A program made the translations under genes and the position numbers. A stretch of 9,881 bases of DNA from Thermoleophilia bacterium (GTDB lineage: Bacteria > Actinomycetota > Thermoleophilia > Gaiellales > Gaiellaceae): contig JABFWJ010000238.1 of NCBI GenBank assembly GCA_013362295.1, forward strand, positions 1 through 9,881. Reading direction: 5' to 3'. The notes below the pieces were generated by a model. The model did not search any database. It worked only from the letters and a program-made list of their open reading frames with translations, and was not told the origin of the DNA. How positions within the stretch are numbered: position 1 is the first letter of the stretch; each line of letters starts with the position of its first letter. Below, piece by piece: positions 1-5,756 of this stretch.

Positions 1-429
1 CGAACCGTGCCGCGCCGCCCGCTCGTGCTGATCGGCGCCGTCGGCGTGCTCATCCTCGGCGCGCTCGTCGCAGGGATCAGCAGCACCGACGACCTCGTGC
101 GCTCGACCGCGGCGTGCTTCATCGCGGTGTACGTGCTGGCGATCCTGTCGGCGCTTCGCATCCTCGACGGCCGCGCGCGCGGCGCCGCCGTGATCGCGCT
201 CGTGCTGACGATCGTGCTCGCCGTGTTCTCGGCCCGGTTCCTCGTGGTGCCGGCCGTCGCCGGCGCGGCGGCATTGTCGATGCACCGCATCCTCGCGGCG
301 CGACGCTCACGGGTCGCGCACGTTGATTCGGCTGCCCTCGATCCGCACGATCGCGGACCACGCGACCTCGTCGTGCTCTCCCGTGCGGATGCCGAGGCGG
401 TCGAGCCAGCCCGCGCGGCCGACGCATAG
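1..429 (+). CDS. APC-type amino acid permease, C-terminal fragment (5' end outside window)
   Basis: The reading frame is open from the first base, so this is the 3' end of a longer gene. The GTG at 7 is probably internal. The visible part has about four hydrophobic segments (roughly residues 5-23, 34-49, 58-74 and 77-90, counting the GTG codon as 1), a GRARGA-type loop and a basic end (AARRSR). This is how the last helices of amino acid-polyamine-organocation permeases of actinobacteria usually look. The substrate cannot be told. After the basic end the frame continues for about 40 hydrophilic residues to a TAG at 427-429. That tail lies wholly antisense to the PRC-barrel gene at 307-546 and is probably a non-conserved read-through extension. 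The family call rests on hydrophobicity pattern and sequence style only. Confidence 0.6.
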   Translation, partial: RTVPRRPLVLIGAVGVLILGALVAGISSTDDLVRSTAACFIAVYVLAILSALRILDGRARGAAVIALVLTIVLAVFSARFLVVPAVAGAAALSMHRILAARRSRVAHVDSAALDPHDRGPRDLVVLSRADAEAVEPARAADA

Positions 430-546
430 CGCGCTCACCTCGAGTCGCGACCGGCCGAGCTCGCCGCGCAGATCGTGGCAGCGGCCGAGCGAGAGGCCCG
501 ACTCGGTCTCGACCTTGCGGCCGACGAGCGACGAGAACGTCCTCAC
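307..546 (-). CDS. Small PRC-barrel domain protein (second of a pair)
   Basis: This 79-residue protein consists of essentially one PRC-barrel. It opens with a beta strand and the phrase LVGRKVETESGLSLGRCHDL, has the middle RLEVSALCVGRAGWLDRLGI and ends with EVAWSAIVRIEGSRINVRD. PRC-barrels are small beta-barrels found in RimM, the photosynthetic reaction-centre H subunit and many uncharacterised proteins. In actinobacteria they also occur near or fused to MgtE-N/CBS modules, from memory. The GTG start overlaps the stop of the preceding PRC gene by four bases (GTGA, 543-546), and a GGGAG Shine-Dalgarno motif lies at 558-554, 7 bases upstream. It is the last gene of the minus-strand cassette, and its 3' half overlaps the permease frame on the other strand. 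A role in regulating or assembling the NRAMP-like transporter is inference from position. Confidence 0.75.
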   Translation of the reverse strand: MRTFSSLVGRKVETESGLSLGRCHDLRGELGRSRLEVSALCVGRAGWLDRLGIRTGEHDEVAWSAIVRIEGSRINVRDP

Positions 547-875
547 CGCTTGGCTCCCGGGACGCGCTCGAGGTACGGGCGGAGACGGTCGTCGATCTTT
601 CCGAGACCGTACTCGGGCGCCGGACGCCGGAGCCGGACGGCCGCATCCACCTTCTCGACCTCGCTCCAGGGGATGCGGACGCGGTTTGACCCGCCGATGA
701 ATCCCGCGACCCGGCCGAGCAGTCCCGCACGCCGCTGCCAGTACCCGGGGCCGACGTGGATCGCCACGACCTCGTTCCCCTCGAGCGCGAGATCGTCGAC
801 GTTGCCGCAGCGCCGCCCGTCACTGTCGAGCAGCTGGTGGTCGAGCACGTTGCGGCCGATGTGAATCTTGTCCAT
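543..875 (-). CDS. PRC-barrel domain protein (first of a pair)
   Basis: The product is a 110-residue soluble protein. The PRC-barrel covers about residues 4-80: IGRNVLDHQLLDSDGRRCG, then a VDDLALEG strand-turn, then VVAIHVGPGYW and a final VRIPWSEVEKVDAAVRL. It is followed by a short basic tail that includes KIDDRLRPYLERVPG. No signal peptide or membrane helix is visible, so it should be cytosolic. The ATG shares its A with the TGA stop of the NRAMP-like gene (TGATG at 877-873). There is no strong ribosome-binding site of its own, which suggests translational coupling. Frame-open sequence upstream of 875 lies antisense or out of frame within the transporter and was not used. The function is unknown. 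The tight link to a metal transporter suggests a cytosolic partner or regulator of transport. Confidence 0.8.
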   Translation of the reverse strand: MDKIHIGRNVLDHQLLDSDGRRCGNVDDLALEGNEVVAIHVGPGYWQRRAGLLGRVAGFIGGSNRVRIPWSEVEKVDAAVRLRRPAPEYGLGKIDDRLRPYLERVPGAKR

Positions 876-2101
876 CAGTTCTGCCCGACGTTCGTGATGA
901 TCATCAGCGGAATCGCCGCAATCGCGATCACCATGATCACGATCAGGTAGCCGAGCCCGAGGACGTTGGCCAGCCGGCCGTTCACGTGGCGGCCCATGTA
1001 CTCGGGATCGTTCGCGACGAGCAGGATCGGGATGTAGGTGAGCGGCAGCGCGACCGCGGAGAAGATGACCGCGTACTCCGTCAGCATCACCGGATCGACG
1101 CCTGTGAGCACGATCGCGAGCGCGGCGACGAGCAGGAAGACCCAGGTGAGCGCGAACCGCGGCGCGCCTGCGGGATGACGGTAGCGGCCCCACTCCCAGC
1201 CGAAGAACTGCGCGAGGTTGTACGCGCCGGAGAAGACCGTGTCGATCGCGGCGCCGCCCACGGCGAAGAGGATGCCGACGACCGCGAGCAGCAATCCGAT
1301 CTTGCCGAGCGGCTGCTCGGCGCCGAGCGCGATCGTGCCCAGGTGCTCCGGGTTGATCCCGTGGCGCAGGAACACGCTCGCGCCGACGATCATCAGCGCG
1401 ATCGAGAGGAAGCCGCCGAGGGCATAGCCGACGATCGCATTTGCACGGTTCAGGCCGATGTCCTCGGCCGTCCAGCGATCCTCGATCCCGCCGGACGAGT
1501 AGAAGTACACCTCGTACGGCGTCATGGCCGCGCCGAGCAGCCCGACGGCGAAGTAGAGGTACAGCCACGAGTTGTTCTGCGCGATGTGCGGGATGAACCC
1601 GTTGCCGGTCTTCGCCCAGTCGGGCCCCAGCTTGACCGCGGCCACCGCGAAGACGACGAGGCACAGGCCGCCGTAGCCGAAGACGCGCTCGATCCACTCG
1701 AGCTGCAACGTCCAGACAACAACGGCCAGCGCGACGACGGCGAGGACGAGCAGCACGCGGTAGGGCAGCCCGGCGAGCAGCTGCAGCGCGATCGCCACCC
1801 CTCCGATCTCGGCCGCGAGCGTGAGCAGGTTCACGACCTCCGACGCGAGCAGCGCCGAGAGGCCGGCGGCGAAACCCGTCCGCTCGCGCACCGCGTCGAA
1901 GACCGCCTTCTCCGACACCGCCGCGACGCGGCCGCTCATCTCCGAGTAGACGATGATCCCGAGCACGCCGACCGGGATCACCCAGAGCAGCTGGTAGCCG
2001 AAGGTCGCGCCGGCCGCCGTGTTGAAGACGAGGTCGCCGATGTCGACGAAGCCGCCGATCGCCGCGAGGATGCCGAGCGCGAGGTTGAGCAGCTTGCTCA
2101 C
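875..2101 (-). CDS. NRAMP-family divalent metal transporter with non-canonical metal site
   Basis: This 408-residue membrane protein has about 11 hydrophobic segments, which fits the SLC11/NRAMP fold and length. The helix-1 region reads GGFVDIGDLVFNTAAGATFG (residues 16-35), so the usual DPGN motif is DIGD at 20-23. The helix-6 region reads GLLGAAMTPYEVYFYSSG (187-204), which aligns with the canonical A-x-x-MPH-x-x-x-LHS so that Thr194 falls where the metal-binding Met normally sits. AAEIGGVAIALQLL (97-109) matches the conserved helix-3 AEI motif. Canonical Mn/Fe specificity therefore cannot be assumed. From memory, NRAMP-related Mg2+ transporters (NRMT) also depart at these positions. GTG at 2101 was chosen because it follows GGGGAG at 2113-2108 by six bases, overlaps the upstream stop (GTGA) and precedes helix 1. 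The longer frame to 2482 is a shadow of the lipoprotein gene. Confidence 0.88.
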   Translation of the reverse strand: MSKLLNLALGILAAIGGFVDIGDLVFNTAAGATFGYQLLWVIPVGVLGIIVYSEMSGRVAAVSEKAVFDAVRERTGFAAGLSALLASEVVNLLTLAAEIGGVAIALQLLAGLPYRVLLVLAVVALAVVVWTLQLEWIERVFGYGGLCLVVFAVAAVKLGPDWAKTGNGFIPHIAQNNSWLYLYFAVGLLGAAMTPYEVYFYSSGGIEDRWTAEDIGLNRANAIVGYALGGFLSIALMIVGASVFLRHGINPEHLGTIALGAEQPLGKIGLLLAVVGILFAVGGAAIDTVFSGAYNLAQFFGWEWGRYRHPAGAPRFALTWVFLLVAALAIVLTGVDPVMLTEYAVIFSAVALPLTYIPILLVANDPEYMGRHVNGRLANVLGLGYLIVIMVIAIAAIPLMIITNVGQN

Positions 2102-2487
2102 GAGCAGCTCCCCGCCTGCTTGAAGCGGTCGGCGAGAGCGCGTGCTGCGTGGCGATCGGTCGGGTGCTCGTGCAGACGCCCGAGCCGCGAGGACAATGTC
2201 GCCGCGTCGTGGGCCCTCGCGCGCACGTGGCGCTCCAGCCCTGCGACGGTGCGCCGGTGCCGGAGCGCGTCGGCCAGGTTCGCCGCCTGGATCTGCAGCT
2301 CCTCGGCCTGCTCGCGCGCGTAGTACGTGGTGACGCGGCTGCGCGCGACCTCTCGGGAGAGCAGCCACGCCTCGCAATTGATCGAGTCGATCGTCGCCGC
2401 GTCGTTCGTCAGCGCGTGCCGGTCGACCGTCCCGCCGTTGCAGCCCGCGGCGACGACCGCTGCGGCGAGGAGCAGGGCGCATCTCAC
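2098..2487 (-). CDS. Small predicted lipoprotein of unknown function
   Basis: The product has 129 residues. The N-terminus (MRCALLLAAAVVAAGCNGG) has a short basic start, a hydrophobic core and a lipobox-like V-A-A-G-C with Cys16 as the likely lipidated residue. The rest is hydrophilic and predicted helical, rich in Ala, Arg, Glu and Leu (for example REQAEELQIQAANLADALRH), with heptad-like spacing that could form a coiled coil. I do not recognise a family. The start is GTG at 2487, with AGGTGA at 2503-2498 ten bases upstream. The gene ends by overlapping the NRAMP-like GTG start by four bases, so it appears to be the first gene of the transporter cassette. An extracytoplasmic accessory role for the transporter is possible but unproven. 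NagA lies 75 bp upstream on the same strand. Confidence 0.65.
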   Translation of the reverse strand: MRCALLLAAAVVAAGCNGGTVDRHALTNDAATIDSINCEAWLLSREVARSRVTTYYAREQAEELQIQAANLADALRHRRTVAGLERHVRARAHDAATLSSRLGRLHEHPTDRHAARALADRFKQAGSCS

Positions 2488-2490
2488 CGC

Positions 2491-2525
2491 CGCGTTTTCA
2501 CCTGCCGCAACGAAGCGGAAACGCG
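2491..2525 (-). promoter_or_regulatory. Hairpin with Shine-Dalgarno in its bulge, upstream of lipoprotein gene
   Basis: On the minus strand CGCGTTT (2525-2519) can pair with AAACGCG (2497-2491), and CCGC (2518-2515) with GCGG (2508-2505). This gives an 11-bp interrupted stem closed by a 6-base loop. The 7-base bulge on the 3' side holds AGGTGA, the likely ribosome-binding site for the GTG at 2487. It may influence translation of the whole cassette. The pairing is visible in the sequence; function is inference. No convincing promoter or terminator was seen in the rest of the 75-bp gap 2488-2562. Confidence 0.35.
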
Positions 2526-2562
2526 CTACACGGCCACTCTCGCGTGACTGAGTCGTCTTGGA

Positions 2563-3654
2563 TTAAACGGTCACGCGAACTTCGCCCGCGACCAGCACGC
2601 GCTCGATCCCGAGGCTGTCGTCCAGCACGACGATGTCGGCGGGCAGGCCCACGTCGAGCCGGCCGAGCTCGCGCTCGCCGAGTACGCGCGCGGGCGTCGA
2701 GGTCGCCGCCTCGACCGCGTCCTCCAGCGGCACGCCGAGCTCGAGCAGGTTGCGCACGGCCTCGACCATCGTCAGCACGCTGCCCGCCAGCACGCCGTCG
2801 GGCCCGCGCACCGTTCCCTCGTGGACGTGCACGTCGAGGTTCCCGAGGCTGTAGGAGCCTTCGGCGGCGCCGGCGCCGGTGATCGCGTCGGTGACGAGCG
2901 CCGTCCGGCCGCGCGCGGCGCGCCAGATCGTCTTCGCCGTCTCGGGCGCGAGGTGGATGCCGTCGAGGATGATCGAGACGACGACGTCGTCGCGGGCGAG
3001 CGCCGCGCCGACGATCCCCGGGTCGCGGTGCAGGAACGGACGCATCGCGTTGAAGAGATGCGTGACGCTGCGCGCGCCGCGGTCGAACGCCGCGTTCGCC
3101 TGCGCAGCCGTCGCGTCGGTGTGGCCGATCGACACCGCAACGCCGCGCTCGAGCAGACGGTCGATCAGGATCTCGGCGCCCGGCAGCTCCGGTGCAAGTG
3201 TCATCAGGCGCACCGGGCCCGCATCGAGCAGCCGGTCGAGCAGCGCGGGATCGGGATCGCGCCGCGCCGACGCCTCGTGCGTGCCGAGGCGGTTCGGCGA
3301 GAGGAACGGCCCCTCGAGGTGCAGGCCGAGGACGCGCGGCCGCGCCTCGCCGTCCGGCACCTCCGCGATCGCGGCGAGGAGCTGCTGCTCCGGCGTCGTG
3401 ATCAGCGTCGGGAGGTACGCCGTCACGCCCGTCTCAAGCAGTGCCTCGCCCGCGCGGCGGTAGCCGTCGGCGTCCGCGTCCAGAAAGTCGACGCCGCCGA
3501 AGCCGTTCACCTGCAGATCGACGAAGCCCGGGACCACAATCCCGCGGCCGTTGGGAGCTGCGAGGCCGATCCCGACCACGCGCCCGTCGCTCAGCTCGAC
3601 ATCCCCACGGACCAGTAACCCGTCGACGAGCGCCGCTTCGACTCCGAGTCTCAC
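2563..3654 (-). CDS. nagA: N-acetylglucosamine-6-phosphate deacetylase
   Basis: The enzyme hydrolyses GlcNAc-6-phosphate to glucosamine-6-phosphate and acetate in the cytosol. This 363-residue protein shows the full NagA motif series of the amidohydrolase superfamily: PGFVDLQVNGFGGVDF (42-57, with the NagA-type Q-x-N-G in place of H-x-H), LHLEGPFLSP with metal ligand Glu114, IGHTDA with His178, THLFNAMRPF with His199, DGIHL with His234, and LVTDAITG with catalytic Asp256. The length is near the family norm of about 380. GTG at 3654 was chosen because the fold's first strand starts there and a good promoter ends six bases upstream. The open frame continuing to 4833 runs antisense through the ABC ATPase and is not coding. 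The gene diverges from the sugar transporter genes and shares a DasR-like operator region with them. Confidence 0.95.
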   Translation of the reverse strand: MRLGVEAALVDGLLVRGDVELSDGRVVGIGLAAPNGRGIVVPGFVDLQVNGFGGVDFLDADADGYRRAGEALLETGVTAYLPTLITTPEQQLLAAIAEVPDGEARPRVLGLHLEGPFLSPNRLGTHEASARRDPDPALLDRLLDAGPVRLMTLAPELPGAEILIDRLLERGVAVSIGHTDATAAQANAAFDRGARSVTHLFNAMRPFLHRDPGIVGAALARDDVVVSIILDGIHLAPETAKTIWRAARGRTALVTDAITGAGAAEGSYSLGNLDVHVHEGTVRGPDGVLAGSVLTMVEAVRNLLELGVPLEDAVEAATSTPARVLGERELGRLDVGLPADIVVLDDSLGIERVLVAGEVRVTV

Positions 3655-3660
3655 CGCGCC

Positions 3661-3689
3661 AGTGTAGAAGTGGTCCTGGCGTTGGTCAA
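3661..3689 (-). promoter_or_regulatory. nagA promoter, probably leaderless
   Basis: On the minus strand a -35 box TTGACC (3689-3684) is followed after exactly 17 bases by a -10 box TACACT (3666-3661). The expected start site is at or next to 3654, the G of the nagA GTG codon, so the transcript should be leaderless. There is no Shine-Dalgarno motif before the GTG. The -35 box lies inside the operator at 3683-3694, so bound repressor would block it. Confidence 0.65.
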
Positions 3690-3694
3690 TACCA
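3683..3694. promoter_or_regulatory. DasR-like operator 1 (TGGTCAATACCA)
   Basis: This inverted repeat, TGGT-N4-ACCA, matches the style of the DasR responsive element (recalled core TGGTCTAGACCA). It overlaps the nagA -35 box. The likely ligand protein is the GntR/HutC regulator encoded at 4899-5633. Confidence 0.7.
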
Positions 3695-3710
3695 GTTTCG
3701 ACGAAAAGGC

Positions 3711-3739
3711 TTGTGTCCGGCGCGTCTGGTCTATACCAT
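3711..3739 (+). promoter_or_regulatory. Candidate promoter of the ABC ATPase-gntR operon
   Basis: A weak -35 (TTGTGT, 3711-3716) and a -10 of the TAnnnT type (TACCAT, 3734-3739) are separated by 17 bases. Transcription would start around 3746-3748, at the ATG of the ATPase gene, which has no Shine-Dalgarno motif. A leaderless transcript is therefore likely. Operator 2 covers the -10 region. Confidence 0.45.
3727..3738. promoter_or_regulatory. DasR-like operator 2 (TGGTCTATACCA)
   Basis: This is a perfect TGGT-N4-ACCA inverted repeat, one base from the recalled DasR core TGGTCTAGACCA. It overlaps the predicted -10 of the ATPase-gntR operon, so the regulator would repress its own gene. Its centre lies 44 bp from that of operator 1. 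Confidence 0.75.
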
Positions 3740-3747
3740 CGTGGCCG

Positions 3748-4902
3748 ATGGCAGGGATCCGGCTCTCCGGGGTGACGAAGACCTTCGGCGGCGTGACGGC
3801 GGTCGACGACGTCTCCCTCGAGATCGAGGACGGCGAGTTCCTCGTCCTCGTCGGGCCTTCCGGTTGCGGCAAGTCGACGCTCCTGCGCATGATCGCCGGG
3901 CTCGAGGAGGTGACCGCCGGCGAGATCGCGATCGGCGATCGCGACGTGACCGACCTCGCGCCGCGGAGCCGCGACATCGCCATGGTCTTCCAGACGTACG
4001 CGCTCTACCCGCACATGACGGTGCGGCAGAACATGGGCTACGGCCTCAAGGCTCGGCGGACGCCGAAGGCGGAGATCGCGCGCCGGGTCGACGAAGTCGC
4101 CGAGCTGCTCGGCCTGGCGGAGCTCCTCGAGCGGCGGCCGGCCCAGCTCTCGGGCGGCCAGCGGCAGCGCGTCGCGATGGGCCGCGCCATCGTGCGCCAG
4201 CCGCAGGCGTTCCTCCTCGACGAGCCGCTCTCGAACCTCGACGCGAAGCTGCGCGTCGGCATGCGCGCCTCGCTCGCGCAGCTCCACCAGCGGCTCGGCG
4301 TCACCACGGTCTACGTCACGCACGACCAGACCGAGGCGATGACCCTCGGGCAACGCGTCGCCGTGCTCCGTGACGGGAAGATCCTGCAGTGCGACCGGCC
4401 GCAGGCGCTCTACGCCAGCCCGAACAACCTGTTCATCGCCGCGTTCATCGGCTCGCCGGCGATGAACCTCGTCGAGGCGACCTACGAGGACGGCGCGGTG
4501 CGCTTCGGCCAGTTCAGCGTCCCCGTGGGGCGTCCGCGCGCCGAACGGCGATTCGTGCTCGGGATCCGGCCCGAGAGCTTCGAGGACGCCGCGTTCGCGC
4601 CCGGTCTGCCGACGATTCGCGTGCAGGTGACCGTGCTCGAGGAGCTCGGCTCGGACGCCCACGTGTTCTTCACGGTGGACGCCGCGCCGGTGACCGCGGA
4701 GGTGCTCGAAGCCGCTTCGGATCAGGGTTTGCTCCCCGGCACGGGGGCGCTCTTCACCGCCCGTGTCGACGCGCGCACCGCCGCGCGGATCGGTGGGACG
4801 CTCGAGCTCGCGGTCGATCCCGCGCGCTTCCATTACTACGACCCGGTGACGGGCGACCGCCTGAGCGCGGCCGGGGCGCCGGAGCTGGTCGCGGTGCCGT
4901 GA
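3748..4902 (+). CDS. ABC transporter ATP-binding protein, MsiK/UgpC/MalK type
   Basis: This 384-residue ATPase should energise uptake of an oligosaccharide through the permeases encoded at 7018-8831. The nucleotide-binding domain shows Walker A GPSGCGKST (36-44), Q-loop Gln82 (VFQTYALYPHMT), signature LSGGQ (134-138), Walker B FLLDEP (155-160), D-loop SNLDAKLR and switch His192 (YVTHDQTEAM). From about residue 235 a MOI/TOBE regulatory domain follows, including the GIRPE motif, as in carbohydrate CUT1 ATPases. Length is typical. ATG at 3748 was preferred to the in-frame GTG at 3670 because the earlier codon lies in the regulatory region and the conserved N-terminus starts at 3748. In Streptomyces one MsiK serves many transporters; here an ATPase gene is linked to the locus. 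It ends overlapping the GntR gene by four bases. Confidence 0.95.
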   Translation: MAGIRLSGVTKTFGGVTAVDDVSLEIEDGEFLVLVGPSGCGKSTLLRMIAGLEEVTAGEIAIGDRDVTDLAPRSRDIAMVFQTYALYPHMTVRQNMGYGLKARRTPKAEIARRVDEVAELLGLAELLERRPAQLSGGQRQRVAMGRAIVRQPQAFLLDEPLSNLDAKLRVGMRASLAQLHQRLGVTTVYVTHDQTEAMTLGQRVAVLRDGKILQCDRPQALYASPNNLFIAAFIGSPAMNLVEATYEDGAVRFGQFSVPVGRPRAERRFVLGIRPESFEDAAFAPGLPTIRVQVTVLEELGSDAHVFFTVDAAPVTAEVLEAASDQGLLPGTGALFTARVDARTAARIGGTLELAVDPARFHYYDPVTGDRLSAAGAPELVAVP

Positions 4903-5633
4903 CGAAGCAGCGCGAGACGCGCGAGCGCGTGCTCGAGCTGATCGAGCCTCTGAACGTCGGGGACTCGATCCCGGCCGAGCGCCAGCTCGGGCACGACCTC
5001 GGGGTCTCGCGGCTCACCGTCCGCGCCGCCCTGGACGAGCTCGTCCGGGAGGGCTACCTGGTCCGGCGCCGCGGCGCGGGGACGTTCGTCGCGGAGCCGA
5101 AGGTCGCCAAGGGCATCGACATCACGTCGTTCAGCGACGACATGCGCGCCCGGGGGCTCACGCCCGCGAGCCGCACACTCGCGCTTCACGTCGAACTGGC
5201 CGGCGCACGGCTCGGACGGATCCTCCACGTTTCGCCGTCCGAGCTGGTCCTGTCGGTCAAGCGCCTCCGGCTCGCAGACGGCGAGCCGATGGCGATCGAG
5301 CTGCTGCACACGCGCGCCTCGCTCGTGCCGGGCCTGACGGCGACCGACCTCGAGGAGAACTCGTTCTACGACCTGCTCGCGGACCGGTACGGGATCTCGA
5401 TCGTCGGCGGCACGCAGATCGTCGAGCCCACGGTCACCAACGAGGAGGAGTCGGAGGTGCTGGGCGTGCCGCTCCATTCGCCGGCCCTCCTGTTCGAGCG
5501 GGTGACCCGGGCCTCGAGCGGCGACGTCGTCGAGTTCACGAACTCGACCTATCGCGGCGACCGCTACCGGATCGTGTCCGAGATCAACGTCGGCGGCGCC
5601 TCGCCCGTGTCGATCGCGGCCGCCTTCCGGTAG
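4899..5633 (+). CDS. GntR-family regulator, HutC/DasR subfamily
   Basis: This is a 244-residue DNA-binding regulator. Residues of about 1-62 form a winged helix-turn-helix with the GntR hallmark IPAERQLGHDLGVSRLTVR, followed by LVREGYLVRRRGAGTFV. About residues 70-235 form a UTRA effector domain (SFSDDMRARGLTPASRTL at its start, then VKRLRLADGEPMAIE and FTNSTYRGDRYRI near its end). DasR and NagR/YvoA of this subfamily sense GlcN-6-P or GlcNAc-6-P. Given nagA next door, a phosphorylated aminosugar is the likely effector, by inference. GTG at 4899 overlaps the ATPase stop (GTGA), so the two are co-translated. Five operator-like repeats surround it, suggesting local control including autoregulation. 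The stop codon TAG abuts operator 3. Confidence 0.93.
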   Translation: MTKQRETRERVLELIEPLNVGDSIPAERQLGHDLGVSRLTVRAALDELVREGYLVRRRGAGTFVAEPKVAKGIDITSFSDDMRARGLTPASRTLALHVELAGARLGRILHVSPSELVLSVKRLRLADGEPMAIELLHTRASLVPGLTATDLEENSFYDLLADRYGISIVGGTQIVEPTVTNEEESEVLGVPLHSPALLFERVTRASSGDVVEFTNSTYRGDRYRIVSEINVGGASPVSIAAAFR

Positions 5634-5643
5634 GTCATGACCA
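5632..5643. promoter_or_regulatory. DasR-like operator 3 (AGGTCATGACCA)
   Basis: It contains the perfect 10-base palindrome GGTCATGACC at 5633-5642. It differs from TGGT-N4-ACCA only at the first base and overlaps the last base of the gntR stop codon. It lies upstream of the binding-protein promoter, 23 bp centre-to-centre from operator 4. Confidence 0.5.
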
Positions 5644-5654
5644 GTTTCAACAAT

Positions 5655-5666
5655 TGGTATTGACAA
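5655..5666. promoter_or_regulatory. DasR-like operator 4 (TGGTATTGACAA)
   Basis: This is a one-mismatch copy of operator 1 read on its other strand (TGGTATTGACCA). The -35 box TTGACA is embedded at positions 6-11 of the site, exactly as in the nagA promoter. Confidence 0.5.
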
Positions 5667-5689
5667 GCTGGCCGATGTTGTGAGAGCAT
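5660..5689 (+). promoter_or_regulatory. Candidate promoter of the binding-protein operon
   Basis: A consensus -35 box TTGACA (5660-5665) is followed after 18 bases by GAGCAT (5684-5689), a weak -10 preceded by TGA, which would give an extended TGn element. The expected start is near 5696, leaving a leader of about 60 bases that contains operator 5. The -35 box is convincing, the -10 box less so. The rest of the 123-bp gap 5634-5756 is explained by the operators and leader. Confidence 0.5.
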
Positions 5690-5705
5690 GCGGCGCAGTG
5701 GACAG

Positions 5706-5717
5706 TGGTCTGTACCA
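5706..5717. promoter_or_regulatory. DasR-like operator 5 (TGGTCTGTACCA)
   Basis: A perfect TGGT-N4-ACCA inverted repeat sits just downstream of the predicted transcription start of the binding-protein operon. Repressor here would act as a roadblock or close a loop with operators 3 and 4. Its centre is 51 bp from that of operator 4, close to five helical turns. Confidence 0.72.
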
Positions 5718-5756
5718 ATCGCGGCGACAGAGCCGCCTGACTCTGGGGGCATCCAG

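Noticed and set aside
986..2323. Long + strand open frame (445 codons) opposite the NRAMP-like gene
   Set aside because: Its translation is Arg/Asp/Glu-rich without domains or hydrophobic core, as expected of the antisense frame of a high-GC membrane-protein gene that is itself clearly coding.
2102..2482. Longer start for the NRAMP-like transporter
   Set aside because: The added residues are an out-of-frame reading of the lipoprotein gene; the GTG at 2101 has its own GGGGAG site and begins directly before helix 1.
3671..3686. TGGTC direct half-sites in the nagA promoter spacer as a sixth operator
   Set aside because: Only one half matches in each orientation at 3671-3676; no paired ACCA at the right distance, so it may be chance.
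3655..4833. Upstream extension of the nagA frame
   Set aside because: It runs antisense through the promoter region and the ABC ATPase, has low-complexity Arg/His/Glu composition, and NagA homology starts at 3654.
5688..5756. Earlier in-frame ATG for the binding protein
   Set aside because: It overlaps the predicted -10 box and would place a non-signal-like segment before a normal basic signal-peptide start at 5757.
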